NCBI GenBank assembly: GCA_963745765.1
Contig: CAVUYQ010000030.1
Location: 19,281-83,280, forward strand
Direction of reading: 5' to 3'
DNA: 64,000 bases
Source of the DNA: Ww85 sp963745765
Lineage (GTDB): Bacteria; Desulfobacterota; Desulfobulbia; Desulfobulbales; Desulfocapsaceae
Part shown: positions 1 through 9,096 of the stretch, one piece after another
Layout of the letters: every line of letters begins with the position of its first letter
How positions within the stretch are numbered: the first letter of the stretch is position 1
The notes under the pieces: generated by a model
Databases searched by the model: none
Seen by the model: the letters and a program-made list of their open reading frames with translations, nothing else
What the model was told of the DNA's origin: nothing
Translations under genes and position numbers: made by a program

Positions 1-204
1 AAAGTGCTCAGGGCCAGAGAGGAATTATATCATTGTTAACACATGATATAAACGAAAAAGAGTGTGCCTTTTATAAAGAATGCGGACAGCCTCAACCACA
101 ACGCTCAACGAAGGCGCTCAAGAAAAAGGAGTACGGAGGCACAAGACGTATTTATCCACCGCCTTCAGCGAAGGTTGCGTGAAGAGCCTGGTGTAAAATC
201 CTGA

Positions 205-2112
205 CTAGAAATTTTCCAGACTGCTGTGGATGGCTATCTTGGCCTTGGACTTCTGGTTTGCCAGCCAGGCATCAAGGATTTGCTGTTGTTTGAACTGCTG
301 CAGCATGTTTTTGTAACGTTCCTTCTCTTCTTCAGTCATCGCGGTTTTGGGAGCGGTTCGATCATTGAACCAGTAGACATAATAATCCTGCCCGGAACGG
401 CCCGGTTCTGATGCCACCGGATCTGCGGGCGAGAGTCTGAATGCCGATTGGACGAGTGCTTGCGGAAAAGCAGACTGCTGGGCTTCGGGATTTTTGGACA
501 AAGGACCTGAGGTCTGCACACTGAGGCCTTTTCCTTCGACGATATCTTTATAGGAGGCGCCTTCCTTTTTGAAATCATCGAGAAGCTGGTTGGCAATGGT
601 GGCTGCTTTTTCTGCCGCTTTTTCATACTTGTAATCGGCTTCAGCCTTGGCTCTGACGCTGTCGAGCTTAGGGATATGTGGTTCCTGGACTGCGGTGGCG
701 GAAATAATGACATAGCCGTCTGCTGTTTCAACTAACGAACTCAGTTCACCTTGTTTGAGAGAAAAGGCTTTGTCTAGAAATGCCGGATCCGCAGTGATGC
801 CCGGAGGCGGAGTTGAGCGGCTGAAAAATGCTGTTTCAACAACGTCTGCGTCCGGATGGGATTTGAGGAAGGCGGACAGGCTCCCTGAACTGATGATACT
901 CTCGTAGGCAATATTTGCCAGTTCCAGGGTAAGAGGTTTTGCCCGTTCGAGCTGCAGTTTCTTGACAATTTCCGGACGGGCTTCATCAAGAGAACGTACT
1001 CGCGGGAGCTGAATATCTTCAAGTTTAATGATGTGGTAGCCGAAATCGGTTTTCACCACATCGCTCACTTCTCCCTTTGTCATTGCGAACACCGCGTCAT
1101 CAATGGGCTTCACCATCCGGCCCCGCTCAAAAAGACCAAGTTCTCCGCCGGCAGATGCGCTTGGCCCCTCGGAATACTTTTTCGCAAGTTCGGCAAAATT
1201 TTCCCCTTTTTGGGCAAGAGCACGAATTTCTTCAGCCTTGCGGAGCTGTTTCTGATGAACTTCGTCAGAATCGTTTGGTGTTGCTTTAAACAGGATATGG
1301 CGGGCCTGTCTTTTTTCAGGGATCTGGTAGTCAGTAAGGTGCTGGTCGTAATAAGCCTTAACCTCCGCTTCATCAATAGTGATCTTTTTGGCATTTTCCT
1401 CATAGGTGAACGGCAGATAGGTCAACTGAACCATCTTAGCGGTTTGATAGCGTTCTCCGTTCTGTTTATACCAGGCTTCAAGATCGCTTTCCTGCACTTC
1501 GATATCGGCAAGATAGCTGGCAGGGGAGATAATGGTATAAAAAACCGAGACCTTTTCATTCTCGAGTTTGTAAAGGTCTTCTATTTCATAATCGCTGGCA
1601 GGAAGCACAAAATCCGAGATACTGTTGATGGTTTTATTGGCGAGCAGCTCGTAGCGCAGAGAATCTTCGTATTTTGTCGGGGACAGACGGTTTGATGCAA
1701 GGATCAGCTTGTAGCGCTCGAGATTAAAGCTGCCATTTTCCTGGAATTGTACCATCCCCTCAATGGTTCTCTGGATTTCCTCACCGCTTACCCTGAGTCC
1801 CATCTTTATGCCACCCTGCCTCAGCAATGCCCCCTGAACTAACTGGTTGATGACCTGTTGCTTGATATTGAGGCTGTCTGCCAGTCCTTTTGGCAGGGTT
1901 CCACCAAATTGCTGGGCGAGCCGGGCATAGGCCTGGTCGTATGCCTTCTGAAAGTCCTGAAAACTGATTTCTTCGCCATTAACCACAATCGCCGCTTCAT
2001 GATTGTTCATCAGCTTGGCACCGACGCCCCAGAAAATAAAAACGAGGGCGATGATGACGACAATGGCCTGAATGACGAATGACTGAGCTCTTTTTCTGAG
2101 AAACTGAAGCAT
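205..2112 (-). CDS. ppiD: PpiD-like membrane-anchored peptidylprolyl isomerase/chaperone
   Basis: The 635-residue protein has the PpiD plan. A short cytoplasmic N-terminus (MLQFLRKRAQ) is followed by one membrane anchor at about residues 13-32, a SurA-type N-terminal chaperone region, and a parvulin (PpiC) domain at about 265-370 with the ARHILF, GGELGLF and FGYHIIKLED signatures. A long C-terminal periplasmic region follows. PpiD proteins help newly exported outer-membrane and periplasmic proteins fold at the Sec exit. The length matches the family (about 620-650 aa). It ends in TAG and stands alone, divergent from dsrC. The fold and family are clear; client proteins cannot be judged from sequence. 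Confidence 0.93.
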   Translation of the reverse strand: MLQFLRKRAQSFVIQAIVVIIALVFIFWGVGAKLMNNHEAAIVVNGEEISFQDFQKAYDQAYARLAQQFGGTLPKGLADSLNIKQQVINQLVQGALLRQGGIKMGLRVSGEEIQRTIEGMVQFQENGSFNLERYKLILASNRLSPTKYEDSLRYELLANKTINSISDFVLPASDYEIEDLYKLENEKVSVFYTIISPASYLADIEVQESDLEAWYKQNGERYQTAKMVQLTYLPFTYEENAKKITIDEAEVKAYYDQHLTDYQIPEKRQARHILFKATPNDSDEVHQKQLRKAEEIRALAQKGENFAELAKKYSEGPSASAGGELGLFERGRMVKPIDDAVFAMTKGEVSDVVKTDFGYHIIKLEDIQLPRVRSLDEARPEIVKKLQLERAKPLTLELANIAYESIISSGSLSAFLKSHPDADVVETAFFSRSTPPPGITADPAFLDKAFSLKQGELSSLVETADGYVIISATAVQEPHIPKLDSVRAKAEADYKYEKAAEKAATIANQLLDDFKKEGASYKDIVEGKGLSVQTSGPLSKNPEAQQSAFPQALVQSAFRLSPADPVASEPGRSGQDYYVYWFNDRTAPKTAMTEEEKERYKNMLQQFKQQQILDAWLANQKSKAKIAIHSSLENF

Positions 2113-2432
2113 AGAAATATATCTGTGTTAGAGTTTTAGTGCCCCCCGCAGATGACTCTGCATTCATCTATGACGGACAAAATGATGACGGAAACGTAAC
2201 CTGATCCGGGTTGGATTTACCTCGGATATGTGCTTCCTGCAAGAAAAATCGCAATATAAGAACCCTTGGGCGGCTGGTGTGGAAGCGCAGGAGGAAGGAC
2301 TAATCACGGAAAATCATGTGACTTTATCGGTTAAGCCCCGCCCCGACTTTTCTGAGAAAATCGTACTTATTAAATCATTACAGCTACTATACAACTTTTT
2401 TTTGTTGCCAGCCCAAATGACGCCTCATTCAC

Positions 2433-2461
2433 TTGACAAACTGTTTCCCCTATAGTATTAA
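2433..2461 (+). promoter_or_regulatory. Sigma70-type promoter of dsrC
   Basis: TTGACA at 2433-2438 is followed, after 17 bp, by TATTAA at 2456-2461. This gives a leader of about 85 nt before dsrC. A strong Shine-Dalgarno (AAGGAGG, 2539-2545) precedes the ATG at 2551. The rest of the 2113-2550 gap shows no gene. Promoter strength is inferred from consensus match only. Confidence 0.55.
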
Positions 2462-2550
2462 GGCCATTTACTATATCTTGTCCCAAGAGTATATTACTAT
2501 ACAGTAATGCTACGAGGTCTAAAAGAATCACTATATTAAGGAGGTATACA

Positions 2551-2871
2551 ATGCCCACAGTAGAACACAATGGAAAATCCTTCACAGTCGATGAAGACGG
2601 TTTCCTGCTTAAAGGAATGGAAGAGTGGAATGACGAATGGGTTGATTATGTCAAGGGTTCTGAAGGTATTTCAGATTTGACCGATGAGCACAATAAGGTT
2701 ATAGACGCTCTGCAGGAGTACTACAAGAAAAACGGAATTGCTCCGATGGTACGTATTCTTTCCAAAACAACCGGGTTTCCGTTGAAGAGAATTTACGAAC
2801 TGTTCCCGTCCGGACCAGGGAAAGGAGCCTGTAAAATGGCTGGCCTTCCTAAGCCGACCGGTTGTGTATAA
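2551..2871 (+). CDS. dsrC: DsrC, sulfur-carrier protein of dissimilatory sulfite reduction
   Basis: This 106-residue DsrC/TusE-family protein ends in the DsrC arm with both redox cysteines, Cys94 (GACKMAG) and Cys105 (PTGCV). TusE proteins lack the first of these, so this is a bona fide DsrC. It receives sulfite sulfur from DsrAB as a trisulfide, which is later reduced by the membrane complex DsrMKJOP. It therefore marks a sulfate reducer, a disproportionator or a Dsr-type sulfur oxidiser. As in most such genomes, the gene is monocistronic and not beside dsrAB. It has its own promoter, a strong ribosome site and an efficient terminator, in keeping with very high expression. Confidence 0.97.
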   Translation: MPTVEHNGKSFTVDEDGFLLKGMEEWNDEWVDYVKGSEGISDLTDEHNKVIDALQEYYKKNGIAPMVRILSKTTGFPLKRIYELFPSGPGKGACKMAGLPKPTGCV

Positions 2872-2893
2872 GTAGTTTTTTCGGTTATCCGAT

Positions 2894-2932
2894 AAAAAAG
2901 GAGAAACCCGTACACGGGTTTCTCCTTTTTTA
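2894..2932. terminator. Bidirectional terminator between dsrC and the ATP-grasp gene
   Basis: A near-perfect hairpin with arms GGAGAAACCCG and CGGGTTTCTCC is flanked by A6 and T6 runs. It can therefore end transcription of dsrC on the plus strand and of the convergent ATP-grasp gene, whose stop codon lies in its edge. Confidence 0.88.
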
Positions 2933-3700
2933 TTTATTGTTGACCCCGTCGCAGAGACTGCAATGAATATCCTTTATCCGCTGCTCGTATTCGCCACTGC
3001 TGATCTGTGCTCCCCGTAACCCGCCGCGAAGATTCACCTCGATCAAATAGGTGGTTCCGTCATCGGTTACCATCAAGTCAAGATGTGCGTAGGGAAAGCT
3101 GCCACGCTGCATGACCGTTCGGCAGAGCGTCTTCTGCCTGTTACTGAGTACTGCCGATGTCGGTTTTCCTCCGTAATGCAGATTTTTTCTGAAATTATGT
3201 GGGTTTGTTCGTTCATAGGACTCCGTATACTTGCCCAGGATGATCACGCGGAAATCCCGACAGTCTGCTATGAAAGGCTGCAGCACATACGGGTACGGGA
3301 TCACACCCAGTGCAGACTGGGTATAAACGTCTTCAATCGATTTAAAAAGAAATACTCCCAGGCCGCCGTTTTTTCCATCCTGTTTAACAACAACTCTTTC
3401 AATTCCTTTCTGTCCGTAATATCCGGCAACCCGCAGCAGGTCGTGTATGTTGTAGACAATTGTCGTACCGGGGACCATCAGCTGCCCGAAAATTCTTGTT
3501 TGAAGTGTTTTTGATCTGCTGCAAAGCTGGGAGGTGAAGGAAGGGACAGCTTTTATCCCGCGTTCAGCGAGATCAAGCATGAGATGCTCTTCTCCCGGTT
3601 TAAGCCGCAGCCGGCAGCAGATGATATCACCGGCCTTCAGGGTGTCGTATTGTTCAAAAAGCGTTTGATTATCTCTGATGATACGGGGATACCGTTTCAA
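2930..3700 (-). CDS. ATP-grasp (RimK-like) family protein
   Basis: The 256-residue protein matches an ATP-grasp fold. VVVKQDGKNGGLGVFLF gives the lysine and glycine-rich loop, CRDFRVIILG the central strand, and YLIEVNLRGGLRGA carries the metal-binding Glu and Asn. ATP-grasp enzymes join a carboxylate to an amine or thiol through an acyl phosphate. The region around FRKNLHYGG resembles RimK/YheC-type ligases. The start overlaps the stop of the upstream zinc-ribbon gene by 4 nt, so the two are translationally coupled. The substrate is unknown. Modification of a peptide or a cell-wall precursor is possible given the nearby bactofilin and M23 peptidase. Confidence 0.75.
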   Translation of the reverse strand: MKRYPRIIRDNQTLFEQYDTLKAGDIICCRLRLKPGEEHLMLDLAERGIKAVPSFTSQLCSRSKTLQTRIFGQLMVPGTTIVYNIHDLLRVAGYYGQKGIERVVVKQDGKNGGLGVFLFKSIEDVYTQSALGVIPYPYVLQPFIADCRDFRVIILGKYTESYERTNPHNFRKNLHYGGKPTSAVLSNRQKTLCRTVMQRGSFPYAHLDLMVTDDGTTYLIEVNLRGGLRGAQISSGEYEQRIKDIHCSLCDGVNNK

Positions 3701-3942
3701 AAGATCATCTCTTTGAAGCGTTGATGGTAATAGCTCAGATCTTCCTGGCAGGCTCCGCAGAACAGCTGTACTTCACCGTTAATCTGGCAGGTCTCGCTTT
3801 CGTAGGTGAAACTGCCGTCGCTGTTCTGGGTATAATGGGATGTCTGAATAACATCGTTGGCCAGTTCAAAAAAATCCTCGTCATTGCCGCATGTCGGGCA
3901 GACAAGTCTGTTTGCAATACCAGGTATTCCAGTGGAGGGCAT
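3697..3942 (-). CDS. Small zinc-ribbon protein
   Basis: This short protein has two cysteine pairs, CPTCGND near the start and CGACQED near the end, spaced as in a treble-clef zinc ribbon. An acidic, aromatic segment lies between them. The open frame runs back to 4011, but I prefer the ATG at 3942. The longer form would overlap the reconstructed end of the bactofilin gene (stop at 3971), and the extra residues look unstructured. No strong ribosome site supports either start. It overlaps the ATP-grasp gene by 4 nt. No specific function is recognised; a small nucleic-acid or protein-binding partner of the ATP-grasp enzyme is a guess. Confidence 0.6.
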   Translation of the reverse strand: MPSTGIPGIANRLVCPTCGNDEDFFELANDVIQTSHYTQNSDGSFTYESETCQINGEVQLFCGACQEDLSYYHQRFKEMIF

Positions 3943-3970
3943 AGTAGGGGAAATGCGGGTCAAATGGTTA

Positions 3971-4394
3971 TCAGGAGTCTTGCGTCGTGGTGCTGTCATA
4001 ATCCTTGGCATTGGTTATTGCTGATTCTTGTGCGGCAGCCGCCCGGACTTCACCATCGATTGCTGCACCCGGGTTCTACGGAAAGGCTGCCGGCCTCCAG
4101 GCTTCCATGAATAAAACATCCTTTGCGGGCGTTTACCAACCTGGCAATAATGTTACCGTTTATCGAGCCATGGCAGATAAAGGATGAGACATTGACATCT
4201 CCGGTTATGGTGCCGGATTCACTGAGAACGAGGTGCTCTCCAGAGATATTTCCGTTGATGTTACCGTCAACACGGGTCTTTCCCTTGAAAATAATTTCAC
4301 CGCTGACAGACATGGTCTTATCTATTATTGATGATATGGTTTCGCTCTCGGCCTTTTGCAGTTCCGACTCAAGGCTGTCTTTTTTATTGAACAT
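3971..4394 (-). pseudogene. Bactofilin, frameshifted near its C-terminus
   Basis: The first 100 or so residues are a bactofilin: a short charged head, then right-handed beta-helix repeats rich in hydrophobics and glycine (GEIIFKGKTRVDGNING, GEHLVLSESG, GDVNVSSF). Bactofilins polymerise without nucleotide at the membrane and place cell-wall enzymes. The open frame stops at 4050 after VEPGCSNRW. Removing one G from the GGG near 4070 restores the typical ending VEPGAAIDGEVRAAAA and carries the frame to TGA at 3971-3973. The gene follows the M23 peptidase by 8 nt, a pairing typical of bactofilins. The lesion is either a sequencing error or a late truncation. Confidence 0.82.
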
Positions 4395-4402
4395 AGTGGA
4401 GC

Positions 4403-5518
4403 TTACTCCTGATAGGTATTGAATGTGTAAGACAGATCGGCGACTTTCATGAATTTGACCGGGTTGACCGGTTTTTGATTCAGGAGTATTTCGTAATGAA
4501 GATGAGGACCGGTGGATCGTCCGGAAGTACCGACCTGACCGATGACCTGGCCCTGTTTTACGGTCTCTCCCTTCTTTACAAGATAATTCTGCATATGGGC
4601 GTAGATGGTCTGGTAGCCGTTTCCGTGATCTATCTTAACGTAGTTGCCATAGCTGCCGTTCTTGAAGGCCGTGAGAACTTTCCCGCCCGCTGTGGCGCGG
4701 ATTCTATCGCCTTTTTCACCGCGGATATCCACACCCTCGTGAATGGCCTTCTTGTTGTTCAGCGGGTCGGAGCGTTTTCCGAATTCGGAGGTAATATTTC
4801 CTGTAAGCGGTTTGCCAAGCGGAATCCTGCGAATGGTGTTCAGGTATTTTTCCGTCTTTTTCAGCAGATTATCATAGGATTGTTGTCCATCCGGGATGAA
4901 CGGTCCACCGCTATTTGAAGATGCTGATTTCTTTTTGCTTTTCTTGAGTTCAACGCCAATGTTATCCATGACTGTCTCGATGAGTTCACTGCGTTCATGC
5001 AGCTCGCTGACAGCAGTAGTCATCAATTTGACGTTTTCCAGCTGAAGGGTGGTATTTTCCAGATCAAACTTCGCCTGTTGATCTGCCAGCCGGTTTTCAT
5101 TCTCTTGCTGAAGAGAGGCAATAGTATCGGCATGTTTTTTTTCTATAGAAGCAAGTTTCGCCTGTTGATCTGCCAGTCGGTTTTCATTCTCTTGCTGAAG
5201 AGAGGCAACACTATCGGCATGTTCTTTTTCTGTAGAAGCAAGTATCTCGGCGTGTTTTTGCTGTAATTTTTTGAGTTGCTCAGCGTAATCGCATCCGGCG
5301 GCCTCACTCTTGATCAGCTGGGCCTGCAACTCATCGGCCTTGCGGGTTAACAGCTTGTTGCTGAAATAGGATCCCGTGGTCATATATCCGAAAACGCAGA
5401 TACACACCAGGAGGACAACGGCTGTTATCAGGCCGACAGCGCATTTTTTTTTGGATAATTGAAAAGCAGATGATTGACCATCTTCCCCGGTTATGATGAT
5501 ATGGAATCGTTCATTCAT
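4403..5518 (-). CDS. M23 family murein endopeptidase with coiled coil
   Basis: From the ATG at 5518 the protein has about 371 residues. It carries a cytoplasmic N-terminus, one membrane anchor (VGLITAVVLLVCICVFGYM), a periplasmic coiled coil and a C-terminal LytM/M23 domain. Zinc ligands are visible in HEGVDI and HLHYE. Such enzymes cut peptidoglycan cross-bridges or act as LmdC-like partners of bactofilins, and the next gene is a bactofilin. An upstream ATG (5638) or TTG (5659) is also in frame. I prefer MNERFHIII because homologous bactofilin-linked peptidases start this way, though no good Shine-Dalgarno is visible. It is divergent from uup. Confidence 0.88.
   Translation of the reverse strand: MNERFHIIITGEDGQSSAFQLSKKKCAVGLITAVVLLVCICVFGYMTTGSYFSNKLLTRKADELQAQLIKSEAAGCDYAEQLKKLQQKHAEILASTEKEHADSVASLQQENENRLADQQAKLASIEKKHADTIASLQQENENRLADQQAKFDLENTTLQLENVKLMTTAVSELHERSELIETVMDNIGVELKKSKKKSASSNSGGPFIPDGQQSYDNLLKKTEKYLNTIRRIPLGKPLTGNITSEFGKRSDPLNNKKAIHEGVDIRGEKGDRIRATAGGKVLTAFKNGSYGNYVKIDHGNGYQTIYAHMQNYLVKKGETVKQGQVIGQVGTSGRSTGPHLHYEILLNQKPVNPVKFMKVADLSYTFNTYQE
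5072..5245 (-). repeat. Two tandem 87-bp repeats inside the M23 peptidase coiled coil
   Basis: Copies at 5072-5158 and 5159-5245 are nearly identical. They encode a 29-residue coiled-coil unit (SLQQENENRLADQQAK is shared). The period is a whole number of codons, so copy number can change without breaking the frame. Confidence 0.9.
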
Positions 5519-5713
5519 GGCAAGGAGTGGGTTGGAGTTGTTAAAAGTAATTTCTCTCTGTATGATGGCCAGGCCGGGATGACTCTGCTGTGACTCAGAT
5601 GCGCCATCTGGCTGAAATATTGTAATGCTTATACCCATACAGGGGCAAACATTCAACAAAAAAGGGGCTTCAGTCGAAAGGGTTGCCCCCGGAAACGAAC
5701 TACCGTCATTTTT

Positions 5714-7558
5714 ATGCCATATCTATTTTCCTGTCAATCCATCAGCAAGGCATTTGGCGCCCAGATGCTTTTCACGAATCTTAGTCTTGTTATCAATGCG
5801 GGCGACAGGGTGGGGCTGATCGGGCCGAACGGCTCCGGCAAGTCGACACTTCTGAAAATTATCTGCGGAGTTGAGGAAAAAGATCAGGGCTCAGTGGTTC
5901 GGACAAAAAACATGGTGGTCAGTTACCTGGCGCAGGAGGATAGCTTTTCTGAGCATCTGAGCCCGATTGATAATCTTCTGGCCGCATTGAGCCATACACC
6001 GCTCGAGCAGGCGGAGAAGCTCAGTCGGGTACAGACGATTCTGAGCCGTGCTGAACTGGAGGATCAGGAGGCTCCGGTAGCAGAACTGTCTGGGGGATGG
6101 CGCAAACGGGTGTCAATTTGCCGGTCGCTCGTCATCCAGCCGGATCTCCTGGTAATGGACGAGCCGACAAACCATCTCGATATCGAGGGTATTGTCTGGC
6201 TGGAAAAGTTGCTTGCCGGTTCATTTGCCTCAAGCCCTTCAGCTTTTATCTTGGTCAGCCACGACCGTCGATTCCTGGAAAACAGCGTTAACCGGGTGGT
6301 GGAGTTATCGGCAACATATCCCAGTGGCACCTTCCAGGTGGCTGGAACCTACTCAAAGTTTCTGGAAAAAAGGCAGGAGTATCTGGCCCAGCAGAATATG
6401 CTGGAGGAGCGACTGGCCAATAAAGCAAGAAGGGAAACGGAGTGGCTTCGCCGGGGACCGAAAGCGAGAACCACCAAGGCCCGTTATCGAATTGACGAGG
6501 CCTATCGTCTGCAGGATGAGCTGGATCGCGTGAGGATGCATAACCGGGCTGACGGCAGGGTTTCGATAGATTTTGCCGCAACCGGAAGAAAAACAAAAAA
6601 ACTCCTTGAAGCATCGAAAATCAGCAAAAGTTACGATAAGGGGCCTCTTTTTTCCGGGCTGGATATGATACTCTCCCCCGGCAGCCGCATCGGCCTGGTG
6701 GGAAGAAACGGCTGCGGTAAATCTACCCTGATGAACATCCTTGCCTCGGCTGTTAGCGGATCATTTCTGCCGGATAGCGGCAGTGTTTCTGTTGCCGACG
6801 GAGTCCTGATTATCGATTTTAAGCAGGATCGATCAAGCCTTGATCAGAAATCTTCACTGCGACGGGCGCTGGCCCCGGAGGGAGATGCCATTACCTTCAG
6901 GGATAGATCCGTCCATGTCGTAACGTGGGCGAAACGTTTTCTTTTTCGACCTGACCAGCTGGAAACTCCCGTTGAACGCCTATCCGGAGGGGAGCAGGCC
7001 CGGATACTTATCGCCGAATTAATGCGGCAGCCGGCGGATATTCTGCTGCTTGATGAGCCTACTAATGATCTTGATATCGCCTCCCGTGACGTTCTTGAGG
7101 AAAGTTTGCATGAGTTTGGCGGAGCCGTTGTGCTGGTGAGCCATGACCGCTATCTGCTCGATCGGGTGTGTGACTGTGTCCTTGGTTTTCTTGGCGACGG
7201 CGAAGTGTTTTATTATGGTGATTATCACCAGTGGCTTACGGATCTTGAAAAAAGAGTCGCTGGACAAGGCGAAAACGATCCGCCGGCGCTGAAGAAGGAA
7301 GTGGTTGCGGTCAAACAGAAAAAGAGCGGGCGTCTCTCCTATCTGGATCAGCGCGAGTACGATCTGATGGACGAAAAAATAATGGAGGCGGAAAAACTCC
7401 GGGATAGTCTTGAGATACGGATAAACGACCGGACCCTTGCCGCAGATCCCGAATTGCTCCAGAAAACCTGGGATGAACTTGAACAGGTCCGCACCCTCGT
7501 CGATCATCTCTATGAACGCTGGAACGAACTGGAAAAGAAAAAGCAGGAGGGCTTCTAA
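5714..7558 (+). CDS. uup: ABC-F ATPase of the Uup subfamily
   Basis: The 614-residue soluble protein has two ABC ATPase domains and no membrane segments. The first has Walker A GPNGSGKST (37-45), signature LSGGW and Walker B LLVMDEPTNHLD. The second has GRNGCGKST, LSGGEQ and ILLLDEPTNDLD. A long linker lies between them, and a charged C-terminal coiled coil (about 540-614) marks Uup rather than EttA. ABC-F proteins bind the ribosomal E site or branched DNA; Uup affects transposon excision and ribosome rescue in Escherichia coli. It is divergent from the M23 gene and convergent with livF. Confidence 0.9.
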   Translation: MPYLFSCQSISKAFGAQMLFTNLSLVINAGDRVGLIGPNGSGKSTLLKIICGVEEKDQGSVVRTKNMVVSYLAQEDSFSEHLSPIDNLLAALSHTPLEQAEKLSRVQTILSRAELEDQEAPVAELSGGWRKRVSICRSLVIQPDLLVMDEPTNHLDIEGIVWLEKLLAGSFASSPSAFILVSHDRRFLENSVNRVVELSATYPSGTFQVAGTYSKFLEKRQEYLAQQNMLEERLANKARRETEWLRRGPKARTTKARYRIDEAYRLQDELDRVRMHNRADGRVSIDFAATGRKTKKLLEASKISKSYDKGPLFSGLDMILSPGSRIGLVGRNGCGKSTLMNILASAVSGSFLPDSGSVSVADGVLIIDFKQDRSSLDQKSSLRRALAPEGDAITFRDRSVHVVTWAKRFLFRPDQLETPVERLSGGEQARILIAELMRQPADILLLDEPTNDLDIASRDVLEESLHEFGGAVVLVSHDRYLLDRVCDCVLGFLGDGEVFYYGDYHQWLTDLEKRVAGQGENDPPALKKEVVAVKQKKSGRLSYLDQREYDLMDEKIMEAEKLRDSLEIRINDRTLAADPELLQKTWDELEQVRTLVDHLYERWNELEKKKQEGF

Positions 7559-7576
7559 CGGGTGTCTGCACTCAGA

Positions 7577-8290
7577 TCAGGAAATACCGAGATAGGCTTT
7601 CTGCAATTCCTCGTTGTCTTGCAGATTGGCCGCTGTATCGCTGATGGTGATTTCTCCCGTCTGCAGAACATAGCCTCGATGGGCAATGGACAAGGCCATC
7701 AGGGCGTTCTGTTCGACGAGAAGGATCGTTGTTCCCCGGTCGTTTAATTCCTTGATAATATCAAAGATAAGCTCAACAAGAATAGGGGCCAACCCCATTG
7801 ATGGTTCATCGAGCATCAGTAAAAGCGGGTCCATCATCAGCCCCCGGGCGATGGCAAGCATCTGCTGCTCACCACCGGAGAGGGTCCCTCCAAATTGGTC
7901 GATACGCTCTTTCAGGCGTGGAAAGAGTGAAAAGCCATTCTCCATTCTCTCTTCAATAACGGCTGAATCCTTGACGGTGTAGGCTCCCATCTCAAGGTTT
8001 TCTTTAACGGTCAGTGTCGGGAAAATGCCGCGTCCCTCCGGAACATGGACCATGCCTGAGTAGACTATCTCATGGGGTTCTTTTTTTGATATATCCTTGC
8101 CCTCAAAAACAATTCTCCCTGTTTTAGGATGGATCATTCCGGAGACGGTTCGCAGAACCGTGCTTTTCCCGGCACCGTTTGAACCGATAAGTGTTACGAT
8201 TTCTCCTTCGTTCACTTCTACAGAGATTCCTTTTATCGCATGAATATGCCCATAATAACTATGAATATTCTCAAGTTTAAGCAGGCTCAT
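7577..8290 (-). CDS. livF: Branched-chain amino acid ABC transporter ATP-binding protein LivF
   Basis: The 237-residue ATPase has Walker A GSNGAGKST, signature LSGGEQQML and Walker B LLLMLDEPSMGLAP, the typical LivF form. It powers import of leucine, isoleucine and valine or related amino acids together with LivG, LivM and LivH. It is the last gene of a five-gene operon, and its ATG overlaps the livG stop by 4 nt. No terminator is visible before the convergent uup gene, whose stop lies 19 nt away. Confidence 0.95.
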   Translation of the reverse strand: MSLLKLENIHSYYGHIHAIKGISVEVNEGEIVTLIGSNGAGKSTVLRTVSGMIHPKTGRIVFEGKDISKKEPHEIVYSGMVHVPEGRGIFPTLTVKENLEMGAYTVKDSAVIEERMENGFSLFPRLKERIDQFGGTLSGGEQQMLAIARGLMMDPLLLMLDEPSMGLAPILVELIFDIIKELNDRGTTILLVEQNALMALSIAHRGYVLQTGEITISDTAANLQDNEELQKAYLGIS

Positions 8291-9081
8291 TGGCTTGTCT
8301 CCTCGTGCTGGTCCGCGACTGCTCCGCGCCCGAGATAAGCCTCAATGACACGCGTGTTGGAACGGATTTCGGCAGGTGTGCCTTCAGCAATTTTTTCTCC
8401 GTAATCCATTACGCAGATATCCTCGGAGATTTTCATCACGACGCGCATGTCATGCTCTATCAGCAGGATCGTGATGCCCATATCATCTCTAATCTCGCGG
8501 AAGAGCTGGGTAATCTGGTCGGTTTCCTGCGGATTCATGCCGGCTGCCGGTTCATCAAGAAGCAAAAGCAGTGGATCTGCAGCCAGAGCCCGGGCAATTT
8601 CAAGCCTTCGCTGGGCTCCATAGGGCAGGTTCTTGGCCAGTTCATTGCCCACATTTTTAAGACCCACATACGTCATGAGTCGAAGAGCTTTTTGCTCACC
8701 GTCTGCTTCCTCCCGACGGTAGACCGGTCGCCGGAAGAGTGCCTGGAGGCTGGTTTGCTTCAGGGTGACATGCATGCCGACAAGAATGTTTTCAATCACC
8801 GTCATTTCCTGAAACAAACGGATATTCTGGAATGTCCGGGCAATGCCCTGTGCTGCGATCCTGTCCGTGGAAAGACCGACAAGGGATTTGTTATTGAATT
8901 TTATTGATCCGGAATCGGGTTTGTAAATTCCTGTCAAGGTATTGAAAAAGGTTGTTTTCCCGGCCCCATTGGGTCCTATGATTGAAACGATGCGCCCCTT
9001 GTCAAGAGAAAAGGTGATGTCGCTGATTGCTTTCAGGCCGCCAAACGTCTTGGTCATATTCGTAATTTCAAGCAATGGCAT
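8287..9081 (-). CDS. livG: Branched-chain amino acid ABC transporter ATP-binding protein LivG
   Basis: This 264-residue ATPase has Walker A GPNGAGKTT, the degenerate LivG signature YGAQRRLEIARAL and Walker B LLLLDEPAAGMNP. Its C-terminal extension (GEKIAEGTPAEIRSN..VIEAYLG) is specific to LivG. It pairs with LivF at the membrane face of LivHM. It lies 15 nt after livM and overlaps livF by 4 nt, so the ATPases are co-translated. Confidence 0.95.
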   Translation of the reverse strand: MPLLEITNMTKTFGGLKAISDITFSLDKGRIVSIIGPNGAGKTTFFNTLTGIYKPDSGSIKFNNKSLVGLSTDRIAAQGIARTFQNIRLFQEMTVIENILVGMHVTLKQTSLQALFRRPVYRREEADGEQKALRLMTYVGLKNVGNELAKNLPYGAQRRLEIARALAADPLLLLLDEPAAGMNPQETDQITQLFREIRDDMGITILLIEHDMRVVMKISEDICVMDYGEKIAEGTPAEIRSNTRVIEAYLGRGAVADQHEETSQ

Positions 9082-9096
9082 GGTCTTCCCCTCTCG

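Noticed and set aside
5072..5245. Tandem repeats as a possible CRISPR
   Set aside because: Two in-frame 87-bp units without spacers inside a coiled coil; no array or cas genes in the window.
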